Part shown: piece after piece, positions 1-11,752 of the stretch
Position numbering within the stretch: position 1 is the first letter of the stretch
Layout of the letters: each line of letters opens with the position of its first letter
NCBI GenBank assembly: GCA_032207245.1
Contig: CM063503.1
Location: forward strand, 58,708,369 to 58,772,368
Source: Pardosa pseudoannulata
Lineage: Eukaryota > Arthropoda > Arachnida > Araneae > Lycosidae
Reading direction: 5' to 3'
Length of the DNA stretch: 64,000 nt
The notes under the pieces: generated by a model
The model's input: the letters and a program-made list of their open reading frames with translations, nothing else
What the model was told of the DNA's origin: nothing
Database searches by the model: none
Position numbers and translations under genes: made by a program

Positions 1-2505
1 TTAGTTATAACTAAATACGTGAAAGGTCTACTATAACGAAGTAAACGACATATTACAACCATAACTTCATATCAAAATTATATTTTCCTGCTCTTACTAT
101 TACTTTGCAATCAAAATTATTACTAGCATAAAAACCCGTAATAATGCTTAAATTTGTAATGCGGTTTAAAATAATTTTATACGCAGTTTACAAACATTCA
201 GCTGATCAACATCGATACCTACTTGCGGCTATATAGCAATAGGACAAAACCTTCCCATAATTATATTATTCCTCTCAAAGTAAAAGCTCCTGTGGCAAAA
301 TATATTCACTCGTCCTATCTATTTTTACAGAAATAACTTGATTTTGATCGCAATCACTTACTATCCTGCTTTTAAACAATCTGAACCTTCTTAAAAATAA
401 CACTGGTGTTGCAATTTCTGGACGAGAAGAGAATCGCTTCTTACGGATGTTTGTTCGTACCACGGATGTTATTGAACTAATAATCTTATCTTCCTGAAGA
501 TCGAGGTTTAGACTAATAAGTGACAAATAGGTAAATTTCAGCTTTAAACCCATAAAAATTACTCATATATCAAAATTGGTTGAAATAAAAATGCACAATG
601 TAGCTTAATTAACTTCTACTAGCTACAACGATGAGGAAAATTTTATATTGAAGTAAAAGGATTTAGCACCGACTAAGGTAAATCTCTAGTACTGTCATGC
701 AGATTTATTAATAAATTAGAGCTTTAAATATTAAGACAATATAAATAAAAGTGCTGTACAGCTAGCTGTTGATTAGAACAATTTAAGTATATGAATATTA
801 ACTGACATGAAAGAAAAAGGATTTTTATAAAAATTGTACTTGTTACTTTATTTTAAAACATTTATAAGCCTTAGTAATAGGTTGCAACTAATTACAATCA
901 TGATAATTGAATTTTTAGCTCATAGGAAAAAACCTTATACGAGTTCTCGTATTTTCCATTGTCTTAAACTATTTTCTGTCCTTTTTATCTATTTTAAAGA
1001 AATAATCAAATATTCAAATCAATAAAAGAGCTGTAGTTTTTTTTTTCAAAAATTAATAAGAACGTGTCTTTGTTTTCAGTCATATTTCATTTTAAGAGCA
1101 TTTTGTTTAGAATGAAAAGCATCTGAGTTAAAAGATTAAAGAAGCCACTCTATATTATCAATAGGAATAAATCTTCAAATGCTTTTCAAATTCATTTAAA
1201 GTTAATTATAGCTCCTCAAACAATAGTAACAGTAAAATTAAATTAGATGGCTAACCAATTATCAAATGATTTTTCGATTTTACATGAGATGCAATAACCT
1301 GATTAGTATGAAATATTAATATGCTTTAATACTTTTCATCCAAGATTTGCCGTCGTGGAAAATTTTATTTTTACTTTATTAATATTGTGTTTAGCCATCC
1401 TAAAACGAATCAATGAATAGCAAATTTAATTAATACTGTAATAAATAACTATTAGAATTCCTGTAAGGAAATCTTTACCATAGCAGTCACATCCCGCACT
1501 GGGTGACAAATAATCATCAGGCAGTATATTACAGACATGTGTTAGCAGGTTTCTTTCACCATCAGGGGTGGGGGAAATGCCAGGTGTTTTGAATGAACTC
1601 AACATAATAGAGGCATGAAGGGGAGAGAGCAGGTATCACAGCACCCTCCTTACGAATTTTAGACGTTCCCTCACTGAATTCGGGACGTGTCTTAGTAGTT
1701 TAGAAATGAAATTTCGTTTTTCTAAGGATATATACTTTGAATATTTTCAAGAATTGGGAATTTTAAAACACATTTGATAGGAAATTTTTTATGCTTACAT
1801 ATTATTTGAATATTTATATGTGTGTTATTTTTGGACAGTATTGCTATCAGATTATCAAATGCCCCTAAACTTAGGTAACTTCCTAAAGTAAAATCCCCGC
1901 TATCTAAAGCAATGTTTTTCCGAATAAATATCAAAATTTAATATAAAAGAAAAATCAGGCATATTATTTATGTATTTATACAGTGGAAGAAATATTCAGA
2001 TATACGTTCGCTGGAGAAATTCCCATTAGACTTATGAAATAAATTATTCACGAATATTCCGTTCTTCGAAACATTCATTTATACGAAGGAATGTTCGTTC
2101 CTCTACGTAAATTTTATTCGGTTATGTGAAGGAAGCAAAAATTCTTCGTGTACAAACTCGTACTGTGCATATTAACATTACCCTATGATTTTCTTCCTTT
2201 TAATTACAGAATTTTTGTTCGTATTAGTCTTCAGAAAATAAGAAGAGAGTTTTAACTTCGTATTTTCTAATTCTCCAAACATTTAATTATTAATTATTTC
2301 AGACAAAAATCAATTTGGTTGCTACAGATATTAATATAAATACCGTTTTTTTTAATCTTAAAACTACGTTTACTTATTTAAAAAAAAAACAGTATAGTAG
2401 TTTTTCTATGTTTTCATAGGCGAAACGACTTTTACATGCACGAAGTCACAATCACTTATACGAAAAATTATCCCATTGCCTGGTCTTCATAGAAGAGTTT
2501 CCACA

Positions 2506-2506
<1 letters not shown>
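1..2506. other. AT-rich intronic DNA, no gene seen
   Basis: No exon, RNA gene or terminal-repeat element is recognisable here. If the arginine kinase gene continues leftward from 3917, this is part of the intron after its first conserved coding exon. I looked on the minus strand for the next AK exon, whose specificity-loop motif would follow the DVIQSG motif, and did not find it. The short ORFs here are AT-rich and resemble nothing I know. A GC-richer patch at 1490-1695 is listed separately. Confidence 0.6.
1490..1695. other. GC-richer patch of unknown nature
   Basis: About 200 bp stand out from the surrounding AT-rich DNA, with G-runs near 1565-1573 and no long open frame on either strand. 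I see no tRNA-type promoter boxes, terminal inverted repeats or splice-flanked ORF. It may be an old dispersed repeat or a conserved non-coding element. I cannot assign it. Confidence 0.3.

Positions 2507-2574
<68 letters not shown>
2507..2574. repeat. (TA)n microsatellite
   Basis: About 34 uninterrupted TA dinucleotides. Confidence 0.97.
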
Positions 2575-2581
<7 letters not shown>

Positions 2582-2589
2582 AACATTAG

Positions 2590-2850
2590 ATTATTGCACG
2601 GCTGACCCTAACTTTTTTGCCGCCGTAGGCAGACTTAATTTCGCCAAGCATGAAAAATACTAGAATTTTTCAAAGACAATAAACATAAATTTTAAAAGAA
2701 CTGTGTTAAGCAGAAAGAAGCATAATTGATTTAAAACAGTAGTGTTAATACAGATTTTGCACTCTAGTTTTAGGCACTTTTGCAGCTCCTGAATTTTGCC
2801 GCCATTGGCAGTCGCCTATCTTGCCTACCGAAGCCGGGTATGACCTGTGA
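2590..2850. mobile_element. Possible hAT-like non-autonomous remnant
   Basis: Both ends carry GCCGCC-type motifs in opposite sense: a TTTGCCGCCGTAGGCAGAC block near the left and an ATTTTGCCGCCATTGGCAGTC block near the right, with an AT-rich middle. This resembles degraded small hAT-type repeats, but the outer termini match poorly and I found no clean 8-bp target-site duplication. It carries no coding capacity. Confidence 0.3.
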
Positions 2851-3916
2851 TAATGAATGACTTTTCCAATGACGTGTCCTACAACTAGAAAATCAGTGGA
2901 CAGCCTTATCTTATTATCTGAAACTTACCTGGGGTGTCCCATTCATAGAAACAAGCAAGTAACATTACTAAAATGCTTAAAAGATTTTCAATTGAAAACT
3001 TTTAAACGTTTTAAATATGTTACTAATATTATCTAAGTGAACATATAGCTCCAGATAGTTCTCAACTAAAAAGAACAAAAGGAAAACATTTTCGAAAATA
3101 AAATACCCATGATATAGGCAAATTAAAACCTCAAAGTTCAAAATAGGTAAAACTATTAAAGAAATACTTGATAAAAATTTGTTTGAGAGGTTGAAAAATG
3201 AGAATAATTTTTTGAAAATATATGAAATGCATGTTTTATTTAATCAAGACAATCTGATCAAAATTATAAATCATGGGTGGGCAAATTGGTGATGAGAAAT
3301 ATTTTACTTGCTAGTAATTAACGAACTTATATATAGTATTTATATGAAGTACTGGTGAATAACTCCTTTAAGCATTATAATTTAATTAGGGGCAAGGCTC
3401 TACTTAATTGAGTTTCGCGGATTTTCCTTTCGCGCTTAATTTATATACAATCACGTTTTAATTTCTTTATACTAAGTACAACAGTGCAAGTAAATATTAT
3501 ATTTACACATGTGTTTTCTCCTCAGTTAATTAACATAACAAATGTATGATATCTTACTATTTTTATTATGAAATATCCAATAATGCAAATGTAATTCATA
3601 TTGACGTAAACTAACCTTTCTTTCCTACATAAATTTAGAATTGAGAAACACTGCAGTGGAATATATTACTGTTTTAAGAAATATCTACACATGGTAATTT
3701 TTTTGTAACTGATGAATATGTGTATCTTTTATTTTAGAAAAAAAATATATTGCTACAATGTGCATCAAAAGCATTCTCACACAAAAAAACTAAAATTTCA
3801 TTATAATTACCTGTTATAAAAGAAAACTAAACTTTTCTACTAATTATTAATTCATATGTCTTGCGGTAAGCAGCAAAAATAAGCAAAATTTTTTTTAACA
3901 CAAAATTAGAACTTAC
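2851..3916. other. Intronic AT-rich DNA after the AK start exon
   Basis: Lies directly downstream (minus strand) of the AK donor site at 3916-3911. No other exon with AK similarity is visible. A donor-like GTAAGT on the minus strand at about 2922-2927 has no convincing exon before it. Confidence 0.55.
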
Positions 3917-4085
3917 CTGATTGTATTACATCAAGCAATGATGCTCCCATAGCTGTCTGTCTCTCTTTCAAGTTGTCGAAAACTTCTTTCGTCAAGTGCT
4001 TCTTCAGTAGCGATTTGCACCCTTTAGCATCCTGAAGTTTACGGAAGCCGGCTTCCAATTTCTCCAAAGTTGCTTGATCCACCAT
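3917..4085 (-). CDS. Arginine kinase, first conserved coding exon (partial gene)
   Basis: Arginine kinase reversibly transfers phosphate between ATP and arginine. It is the arthropod counterpart of creatine kinase and buffers ATP in muscle and other high-demand cells. The minus strand reads ATG at 4085-4083 followed by 56 codons plus one base, beginning [14 protein letters not shown] and ending LLDVIQSG (the last G is completed by the next exon). Exon end and intron start read CAG/GTAAGT (donor 3916-3911), a strong splice site. This is the alpha-helical start of the ATP:guanido phosphotransferase N-terminal domain. The guanidino-specificity loop and catalytic domain are in exons outside the window. 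The start Met and MVDQATL match chelicerate AKs of about 357 residues, so about 16% of the protein is here. The sequence looks intact, with no stop or frameshift. An out-of-frame ORF overlaps at 4004-4240 and is not coding. Confidence 0.95.
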
Positions 4086-4110
4086 TTTCGAAGTTGCTCC
4101 GATACCGCTT
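4086..4110 (-). other. In-frame 25-nt leader of the AK exon, bounded by a splice acceptor
   Basis: Upstream of the AK ATG the minus strand reads a pyrimidine-rich stretch, then TTTTTGTTCCAG ending at 4111, then 25 nt up to the ATG. The acceptor looks functional. One base plus eight codons (SGIGATSK) are open and in frame with MVDQ. An upstream exon ending with two spare bases would therefore fuse in frame to AK, and both candidates at 58849 and 59589 do. For transcripts starting just upstream, the same bases would be plain 5' UTR. Confidence 0.55.
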
Positions 4111-4147
4111 CTGGAACAAAAATCAACTTAAAGGATGAGGACGAAAT

Positions 4148-4180
4148 TGAAAAACTGAGAGCTGCTCGGAAGGTGTTATA
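4148..4180 (-). promoter_or_regulatory. Candidate TATA promoter for the short AK transcript
   Basis: On the minus strand a TATAAC box lies at 4180-4175. Initiator-like motifs follow: TCAGTT with its A at 4156 (24 bp after the first T of the box) and TCAATT with its A at 4148 (32 bp after, the more usual distance). The 5' UTR would be about 62-70 nt. A CCAAT motif on the same strand near 4305 and a relatively GC-rich stretch up to about 4345 fit a proximal promoter. Motif evidence only. Confidence 0.4.
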
Positions 4181-4359
4181 GCCGCACAACCGAATCGATT
4201 GCAAAGAAAAGGGAGCGTACAATTCAGTCCTGACTCTCAACCGCTAGTGTACTTTGTACTTGGGCGATAAGGGACGATCCAGTCAGTGTACGGTAAGGGG
4301 AGCATTGGTTGCTTCTGCGCATGTCTCTGGGATGAAGTAGGGGAGAGTCCAAGCTTGGT

Positions 4360-5600
4360 GACTATCGATTATTTATTTTTTTAAGAGCTATTATTTCGAA
4401 CAGCATTAATTAAAGTTTGCTAAATTTTTCTTCTCGATTTCAAGTTCAAGTGTGAAAAAGATACAAAAAGTTAAGCTAAGAAATGGGTTTAAAAAAAATT
4501 TTTTTAATAATTCTGTTTGTCTTTCTCGGTTTCATAAGTGGAGATCATTACAACATTTTAAAATCCAGCTATTTAGTATATTCCAAATTATTTTTTGAAT
4601 AAATCATAATCCAGCTGAATAAACTTAGTAATAATAATAATTTAAAATGAATTCTATAATGTTTTGAAAAAAATAAATGGTCTATCGATTTATTGATTAT
4701 TATTTTTTAGGAGCTATTATTCCGAAGAGCATTAATTAAAGTTTGCTCAATTTTTCTTTTAAATTTTAAGCGATAAAAGACACAAAAAGTTAACCTAAGA
4801 AATGAATTTAAAAATTGTTTTAATCATAATTACTTTTTTTTTCTCTCTATCATAGTGCGGATTATTAGACCATTTTCAATTCTCCTTTAAATTAATTTAA
4901 ATTACTTTTTATATCATAAACCTCTAAATAAATTTAATAAAATTAATAATATAAAAAAGTAATAATTATATGAAGATATGAAAATATGAAAATAAATAAA
5001 TTTACTATCGATTATTTTTTAAGAAGATCTTTTATTTGCGAGAGCACTAATTAAAATATTCTAAATTTTACGTCAGCATTTTTAAATTAAAGTGCGATAA
5101 AGGTATAAAAATGTTAATAGAATAATAAGTTTAAAAAAATTTTAAACATAATTACGTTTATCATTCTCATTATCATCAGACTGTTTTTGCTGTATCTTTT
5201 TAAAATTATTCCTAATTATTTTTTAAGTAAATCATAAACCGGCTCAAGAAATTAACAATACTACTACAAAATAAATTTAACTAGAATAATTTGAAATAAA
5301 CGTAATAATAATAACAATAAATTATTAAACCTTCGATCATTTATTCTTTTAAGAGCTATTATTTTGAAGACGAGTTAAAATTTTCTAAATTTTTCTTCTA
5401 GATTTAAAGCGAGAAAACGGCACAAAAAATTAAGCTAAAAAAGGGGCTAAAAAATTTTTTAATTATAATTATGTTTATACTTCTCTCATAAGTGCTGATC
5501 ATTAGAGCGAGTTTAACTTCAGTATTTCAAATTATTCTAAATTATAGTCAAAATAAGTCATGAATGCTGAATAAATTTAAGGTAAAATGATGTTAGCATG
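4360..5600. repeat. Four diverged tandem units of about 320 bp
   Basis: A block reading CTATCGATT, then AAGAGCTATTATT, then ATTAAAGTTTGCTAAATTTTTC recurs with starts near 4362, 4682, 5005 and 5331 (spacing 320-326 bp). Units share AT-rich spacers and are clearly diverged, so the array is old. It abuts the AK promoter region on its upstream side. Confidence 0.75.
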
Positions 5601-6600
5601 TTGACCTAACAATTTTTATTTCAAATTTTTGTAACTGCAAAATTTTCAAAATAAAGAAAACGTAAATATATTTTTTTATTTAAAAAAAGTGAAAAAATTA
5701 TTAAAGTTATAATTTAATATTTTTTTTAAATTTCTGGTAATAATTTATTACATTGGTTTAAATTATTTAATGAAATTGGCAAAAAATGGACTATTGATGA
5801 ACACTTTTCTTTGATAGAAGATAAGAAAAAATGCAAGTATTTTCATGTGTGATTAATGTAAAAAAATGTAATAATTATAAGAAAGATTATTCTGCTCTTA
5901 AATTTGCATTACTCAATATAACAACTAAACAAAAAAAATTGATCTATTCTCTTTCTATAATAGTAAAAAAATAATTACTTAAGAACTTAAAAATAATGTA
6001 GTCGACAAAATCTTAATTATATATATGATGTATGTATTATAATATGAAGGACAGTTAATGAAATTTAATTAATTTATCAGTTTCATCGAAACTACTAAAT
6101 CGTTATAATGATGCTAATATCTTATTTAATATTTGATACAGTTTTCTTCTGGGATTAAACTTACAAAACTGTTCGCTTGTTATTTTCTCTTGTAAGATTA
6201 AGTAATGAGGTACAACAAATGATAAAATAATTAATAAGTTTGACTTTTTCAAGATTGGTTCATCATGTATGTGTCGCTGAGATACATGATACATCCACCC
6301 ACTTTATTAAAAATATTAATATTAAACAACAATAATTATTGTCAAAAACAATGAGCAAACGCTTTAATGACTAAAAATAAGATTTGATTTTATTTAATTT
6401 TTTTAAATCCGAAAATATTAGTAAATGGACTTAACCACATTGGTTTCTTAATGACTCACATATGTGACGTTCGGTCTCAAAGAGTTAAATGTAAATTTCG
6501 AGGGATTTATTTTAGAGGTACCAGTGCTAGAAAACAACATGTCATTTTATTTAATCATTACCGTCAGATACTGTTACAGTCTTAAAATATATGAATTCAG
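5601..6600. other. AT-rich DNA, nothing recognised
   Basis: No exon, terminal repeat or tandem unit stands out. Two short ORFs at its edges look random. Confidence 0.5.
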
Positions 6601-7330
6601 GAAATTTTTAAATTCGAAATTCTTTCTTCTTGATGAAAGAAATTCTATTCATATTCTCTCTGTCTTTTACATATGGCGAACCCTATTTATAACGAACACC
6701 CGGATATAACGATCTTAAATTTTTGTCTGCAACTTCTTGATGCAAGAAATTCTATTCATATTTTCTCTTTCATATGGCGAACCCTATTTATAACGAACAC
6801 ACGGACATAACGAACTTAAATTTTTGTCTGCAACTTCTTGATGCAAGAAATTCTATTCATATTTTCTCTTTCATATGGCGAACCCTATTTATAACGAACA
6901 CACGGACATAACGAACTTAAATTTTTGTCTGCAACTTCTTGATGCAAGAAATTCTATTCATATTTTCTCTTTCATATGGCGAACCCTATTTATAACGAAC
7001 ACACGGACATAACGAACTTAAATTTTTGTCTGCAACTTCTTGATGCAAGAAATTCTATTCATATTCTCTCTTTCTTTTACATATGGCAAACCCTATTTAT
7101 AACGAACACCCGGATATAACGATCTTAAATTTTTGTCTACAACTTCTTGATGCAAGAAATTCTATTCATATTCTCTCTTTCTTTTACATATGGTGAACCC
7201 TATTTATAACGAACACCCTGATATAACGACCTTAAATTTTTGTCTGCAACTTCTTGATACAAGAAATTCTATTCATATTCTCTCTTTCTTTTACATATGG
7301 AATCGAACCCCAATTTAGCGAACCCGGCAT
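6600..7330. repeat. Tandem array of 101/107-bp units
   Basis: A unit containing CTTCTTGATGCAAGAAATTC, then CATATGGCGAACCC, then TATAACGAACAC recurs at about 6624, 6731, 6832, 6933, 7034, 7141 and 7248. The middle copies are exactly 101 bp apart and nearly identical. The outer ones are 107 bp, with an extra CTTTTA-type insert. The GAACCC...ATAACGAAC text resembles pogo/Tigger terminal sequence, and a pogo-like terminus lies at 8496, so the array may have grown inside such an element. Confidence 0.85.
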
Positions 7331-8496
7331 GTAACAAACACCTGGATATAACGAATTTAAATTATTGTGTGCAATCCATCTTTTTGTTGTTGTAGTTTGT
7401 TTTGTTTTGTTTTTTAATGTTATTTCATTATTTTAAAGCAAGCCTCTGAAATCTTAGAAATAGGATATAACGAAACTTCTTTTTGTTTTGTTTTCAATCT
7501 TCTATAGATTTTTTTTTAAACTTTACTCAGTGGTGAAAGCAGTATTTCGTTTCTAACTTCCTGACACAAAGTACGTGAAACTAATGTTTTTGTCCACACA
7601 AACACGGAAAGACAAATCTTAGAGTCCTTTGTTCTATTATGAATGAAATCCACAAAATTTTCTTGAAATCGGCAGAATATTATTCTAAATTTATTTCATT
7701 TGGTTTCCTTTTCAGTCAAATTATTTCTTGTGTCAATTTAATAGGCAATTATATTCAATTATTTTACTCAGTTTAATCCATTAAGGATAATCTTTCATAG
7801 ATTTTTATCATCTATTCTTGAAATTCATATCTATTGGATACTCTTAGCAATTAACGAGTTATACATTTCGTCATATGAAACCGGTATCTTGTTCGTATAA
7901 GGTTCGAATATAGTGAAAAAACCTTTGACATTTTGAAGTTCATTAACACGGAGTTCGATTGTAAATATATCCAATAGACAATCGAACCTGTATTTTGAGA
8001 ACTTTTCCTTGGAACTAAGTATATTTCTAGAATGTCTTCTTAAAATAATCTCTAAATAGCGATGTGTGTTCTCCATTTAGCGATCTTTTCCTTAAGATGA
8101 ATTTTTTCTTCCCTCTATTTCTTAAAATACGTTTTGACACTTGAAGCTTACTCTTTATTTTAACATATATATGATAACCAATGACACTGAACTGGTTTGT
8201 TATTAAAATTAATTAGTTTTAATAAAAATATTTTAACTGAAAATGCAATGCATTCAGTAACAAAGTTTTGCTTTATTCATATTTTCCTTGCAGATTACCC
8301 TTTGATGGGTAAAATAATCAAAACATATAAATATTAATTAAATAAAAAAAATAAGAATAATTATTTTATAATAACATTTAGTTATTAGGAAATTAAAATA
8401 TGCTTTATTTAAAATGGGATTCTACGATTTAACGAATTTTTCTTATTACTAACCTATTAGATATTTAGAGGGTTTCGTTAAATACAGGTCCGACTG
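7331..8496. mobile_element. Pogo/Tigger-like element, right part with one terminus
   Basis: Read from the right end inward (minus strand), the sequence starts CAGTCGGACCTGTATTTAACG at 8496 and is flanked by TA (8497-8498). That is the style of pogo/Tigger termini (CAGT..., TA target duplication, 'TTAACGAA' text). I could not find the matching left terminus; the 101-bp array at 6600-7330 may have replaced it. The minus ORF at 7831-8076 (81 codons) lies inside and resembles no protein I know, so I do not call it a gene. Confidence 0.4.
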
Positions 8497-8770
8497 TATT
8501 TGTATGTATATATATAGTTATTGCAAACTTTTAATTATTACTAATAAAGAACCAGATGAATAAAACCAAGTCTGCATATTAATTTATCCCTCTATACATA
8601 ACGTTGTAAGTTGTAAATTACAGATATTAATGTTCATTTGTTTGGTTTCAGGAAGCCGTAGATTGAAGTCTTAGAAATACCAACAAAAATTAAAATTCTA
8701 TCTTGATTTTATTTTAGCAATAATTAATATTTTGATGTGGATCTTTGAGTGCATGAACGCATGCACAAAC

Positions 8771-9088
<318 letters not shown>

Positions 9089-9546
9089 ATCTGAAAAAGA
9101 AAATATGTCAACGATGTGTAAATGTGAAAGTGAGAATCCATCCTACTGCCACTAAATTTCGGTACTCTATAGCATATTCGCTTACTCTGCAGTCTCTCGC
9201 TTACTCTGCAGTTTCGAGGTGCTTCTCATGCAATTAATGCGTGCACCATACACCGACGGCATACATTTGAAGATATCCCAAGAGAAGGTCTTTAATGCTA
9301 ACCTCATCAGGGTAAAATAGTTTATTATAAAATAATCCATAATTTTGACTTAGTGCTGAGATACCAAGTCTAAAATTTTTAAACTTTTAGACTAGGACAT
9401 TTACTTTAGTTAAAAAATAAGATGCATCATGATAGGTTTGTTGGGAGCACTACGGACAATTTTTGAACCAACTAACTAAGGTTGCATCTTATCGATTTGA
9501 ACATCATTCGGCCTTATAAAATAATAGCTGCTTAGGCAAGAATGAA
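9089..9546. other. No gene seen
   Basis: Ordinary AT-rich spacer between two microsatellite blocks. A phrase like TTTAAACTTTTAGACTAGGA near 9377 recurs in diverged form near 9815 and 9990, suggesting old local duplication. Confidence 0.4.
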
Positions 9547-9565
9547 TAAATATATATATAATTAA

Positions 9566-9616
<51 letters not shown>

Positions 9617-9690
9617 CATATATATATATGTATATATATACATATGTATATATATACATATATCTATATATATAAATATATATATAAAAT
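9547..9690. repeat. Impure (TA)n microsatellite
   Basis: TA repeats broken by AAATA, TACATA and TATG variants. Confidence 0.95.
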
Positions 9691-11752
9691 TTGATGAGTT
9701 TAAATAACTTTTGTCTTAGATTCATTTAGAGCCGTTGGTAACCAAACCAGTGTAATTATGTAACAACATGGCTGTTAGTTATCTTCCCAGTATAGAAAAT
9801 TAGAGATTTATACAATTTTAAAACGTTTAGACTAGGATATATAGTATCTAGGAATACAGTCTAGTTATAATTAAAAAAATGAAAATAAAAAGGTAACGAC
9901 ATAGAACTATAGGCTTCGTTCATCAAAGAGCTTTAGTTATTTATTTACTTCAAGAAGGGTAGTTAGATATATGATGCCGATTCATAAAAGTTTAAAACTT
10001 TTAAACCAGAAAATTACTCCATTTATCTAGTCTTTACTTAGAAAATATTATTAGGCAAAAAGAAAATATGTCGTGATAGTCGCTCATTCTAGAAATGAAA
10101 AAAAAATAAATAAATAATGTTTACGTTTATCTCATGTGAGCCCGATGAAAGAAAATTAAAAATTCCTTAAGTTATCAGTGAATGCATTGATGTTCCTCTC
10201 CTTCATACACTCTTTTTTTTTTCTCCTCAAACAATTTATTCATCTATTTTGTACATTATATATGTATAATATTAAATAATATTTGAATAATATTTGAACT
10301 ATATTCCCCAATTTTAATTCCCATTTCGTAATGCAAACGGGGCTACTTCATTGAAAGAGCAGAAACTTGACTTTCTCACAAAACGAAATTGCTAACTTTA
10401 TATTTTGCCTGTTCTCTTTGAAGTGATCACACGAGAACGGCCAAAATTCTAGATGTGTACCGAGCCTTTTAGTCCACGTGCTCTGCAAATAAACCGTTTC
10501 TTATTTCAAGAAAAACTAAGATCAACATAATTTTCTCGTGCTTTTGGACTCACTGAGGGAACGAACATTAGACTCATTTCACTTGCTGCTTGCTTTTTGT
10601 CCGAGACAGATGTGTTTTGTTTACTAGGAGATTGGATTTAGTCTGATCTTTTGACTTCTTCAATGTGCGAATAAAGTGTATTTTTTATAAAGACTCCAGA
10701 TTCTGTCCGCCTTTTGTTATATTATATATCTTTCCATGGGATGAAGGAGCATACTCTTGCCTAGTATAACCGTGGCAAATGAATATGGGCTTAAAAAATT
10801 CCTATAATAAGTGTCGGCAGTATTTTTTAACTTTAAATATTTGAAATCTATTGGTGCTTTCCCGCACACTTTTGAATCCTGTTGACTAAAATAAGACTTG
10901 ATTCATTTCTACAAACTTTCTTTGATAAGTGCTTCTTCATTTTACATAATCACATAGTGTGTGTATTAGCATTTGTTTTCTCAATAACAAATCAAAATCA
11001 ATTTAAAAACTAAGTGCACATTTTAAATGAAGTTTATTGTAAATATGTAAAAAACATTATAAATAGATAGAAAAGTGCATACTCTAAAGATTTTTCTTAT
11101 GTCACTGAAAAATTCATTTAAAACAAAAATAAACATAATCAGCTACTCTTGCGTATTTATTTTCAAGTACTCTAGTTCATAAGTTCAGAGCTTTTTTTTC
11201 ATAAGTTCAGATAAATATATTATATAATATCTAATGTAGTAAATAAAAATCAAAATAGTGTGCAATTTCTATCTGAATAACAAATTTAAATACATTTAAA
11301 AACTAAGTGCACATTTTAAATGAGGGTTATTGTAAATACACAAAAAAACATTATAAACTGAAAGAAAAAGTCTATCCTCTAAAAACTTTCGCTTACGTCA
11401 CTAAAAAATAAATTTAAAAACAAAACTACTCATAATCAGCTACTCTTGCGTATTTATTTTCAAGTGCTGTATACCCCAAAATATATTACATAATCCAATG
11501 TACTAAATAAAAATAAAAATATTAATAAATAGTGAGAAATTTTCATTTTTAAAAGGAAGCTCTGTTTAAAAGTTTAATAACCAAGTTAGTATTTAACGCC
11601 TTTTTTTCATAAAGAAAACTAAGTTATTGACGTGAATGAAGTCATTATCAGTTATGGAGACCAAAGAGAATTTGACGTAAAAGAAGGTCATTAGTTGCCA
11701 AGTCCATTACAGTGAATGGAAGCGCAGGATTGCGTGTGAAGAGAAATAATTT
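9691..11752. other. AT-rich DNA with one tandem pair
   Basis: No gene recognised. Within it, about 10995-11165 and 11290-11475 are a direct duplication about 295 bp apart. Both copies hold AACTAAGTGCACATTTTAAA and CAGCTACTCTTGCGTATTTA. A slightly GC-richer segment at 10320-10740 has no ORF or terminal repeats. Confidence 0.5.

Noticed and set aside
2922..2990. Donor-like CCCCAG/GTAAGT on the minus strand after a short open frame
   Set aside because: The preceding sequence has no similarity to the next AK exon and the GGGACACCCC text looks like transposon debris.
4004..4240. 78-codon minus-strand ORF over the AK start
   Set aside because: It is out of frame with the AK exon and extends through its proposed promoter and acceptor; the AK frame has clear family similarity.
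10320..10740. Possible LTR (AATAAAG near 10670, GC-richer text)
   Set aside because: No TG...CA ends, target duplication or TATA box in a fitting position could be found.
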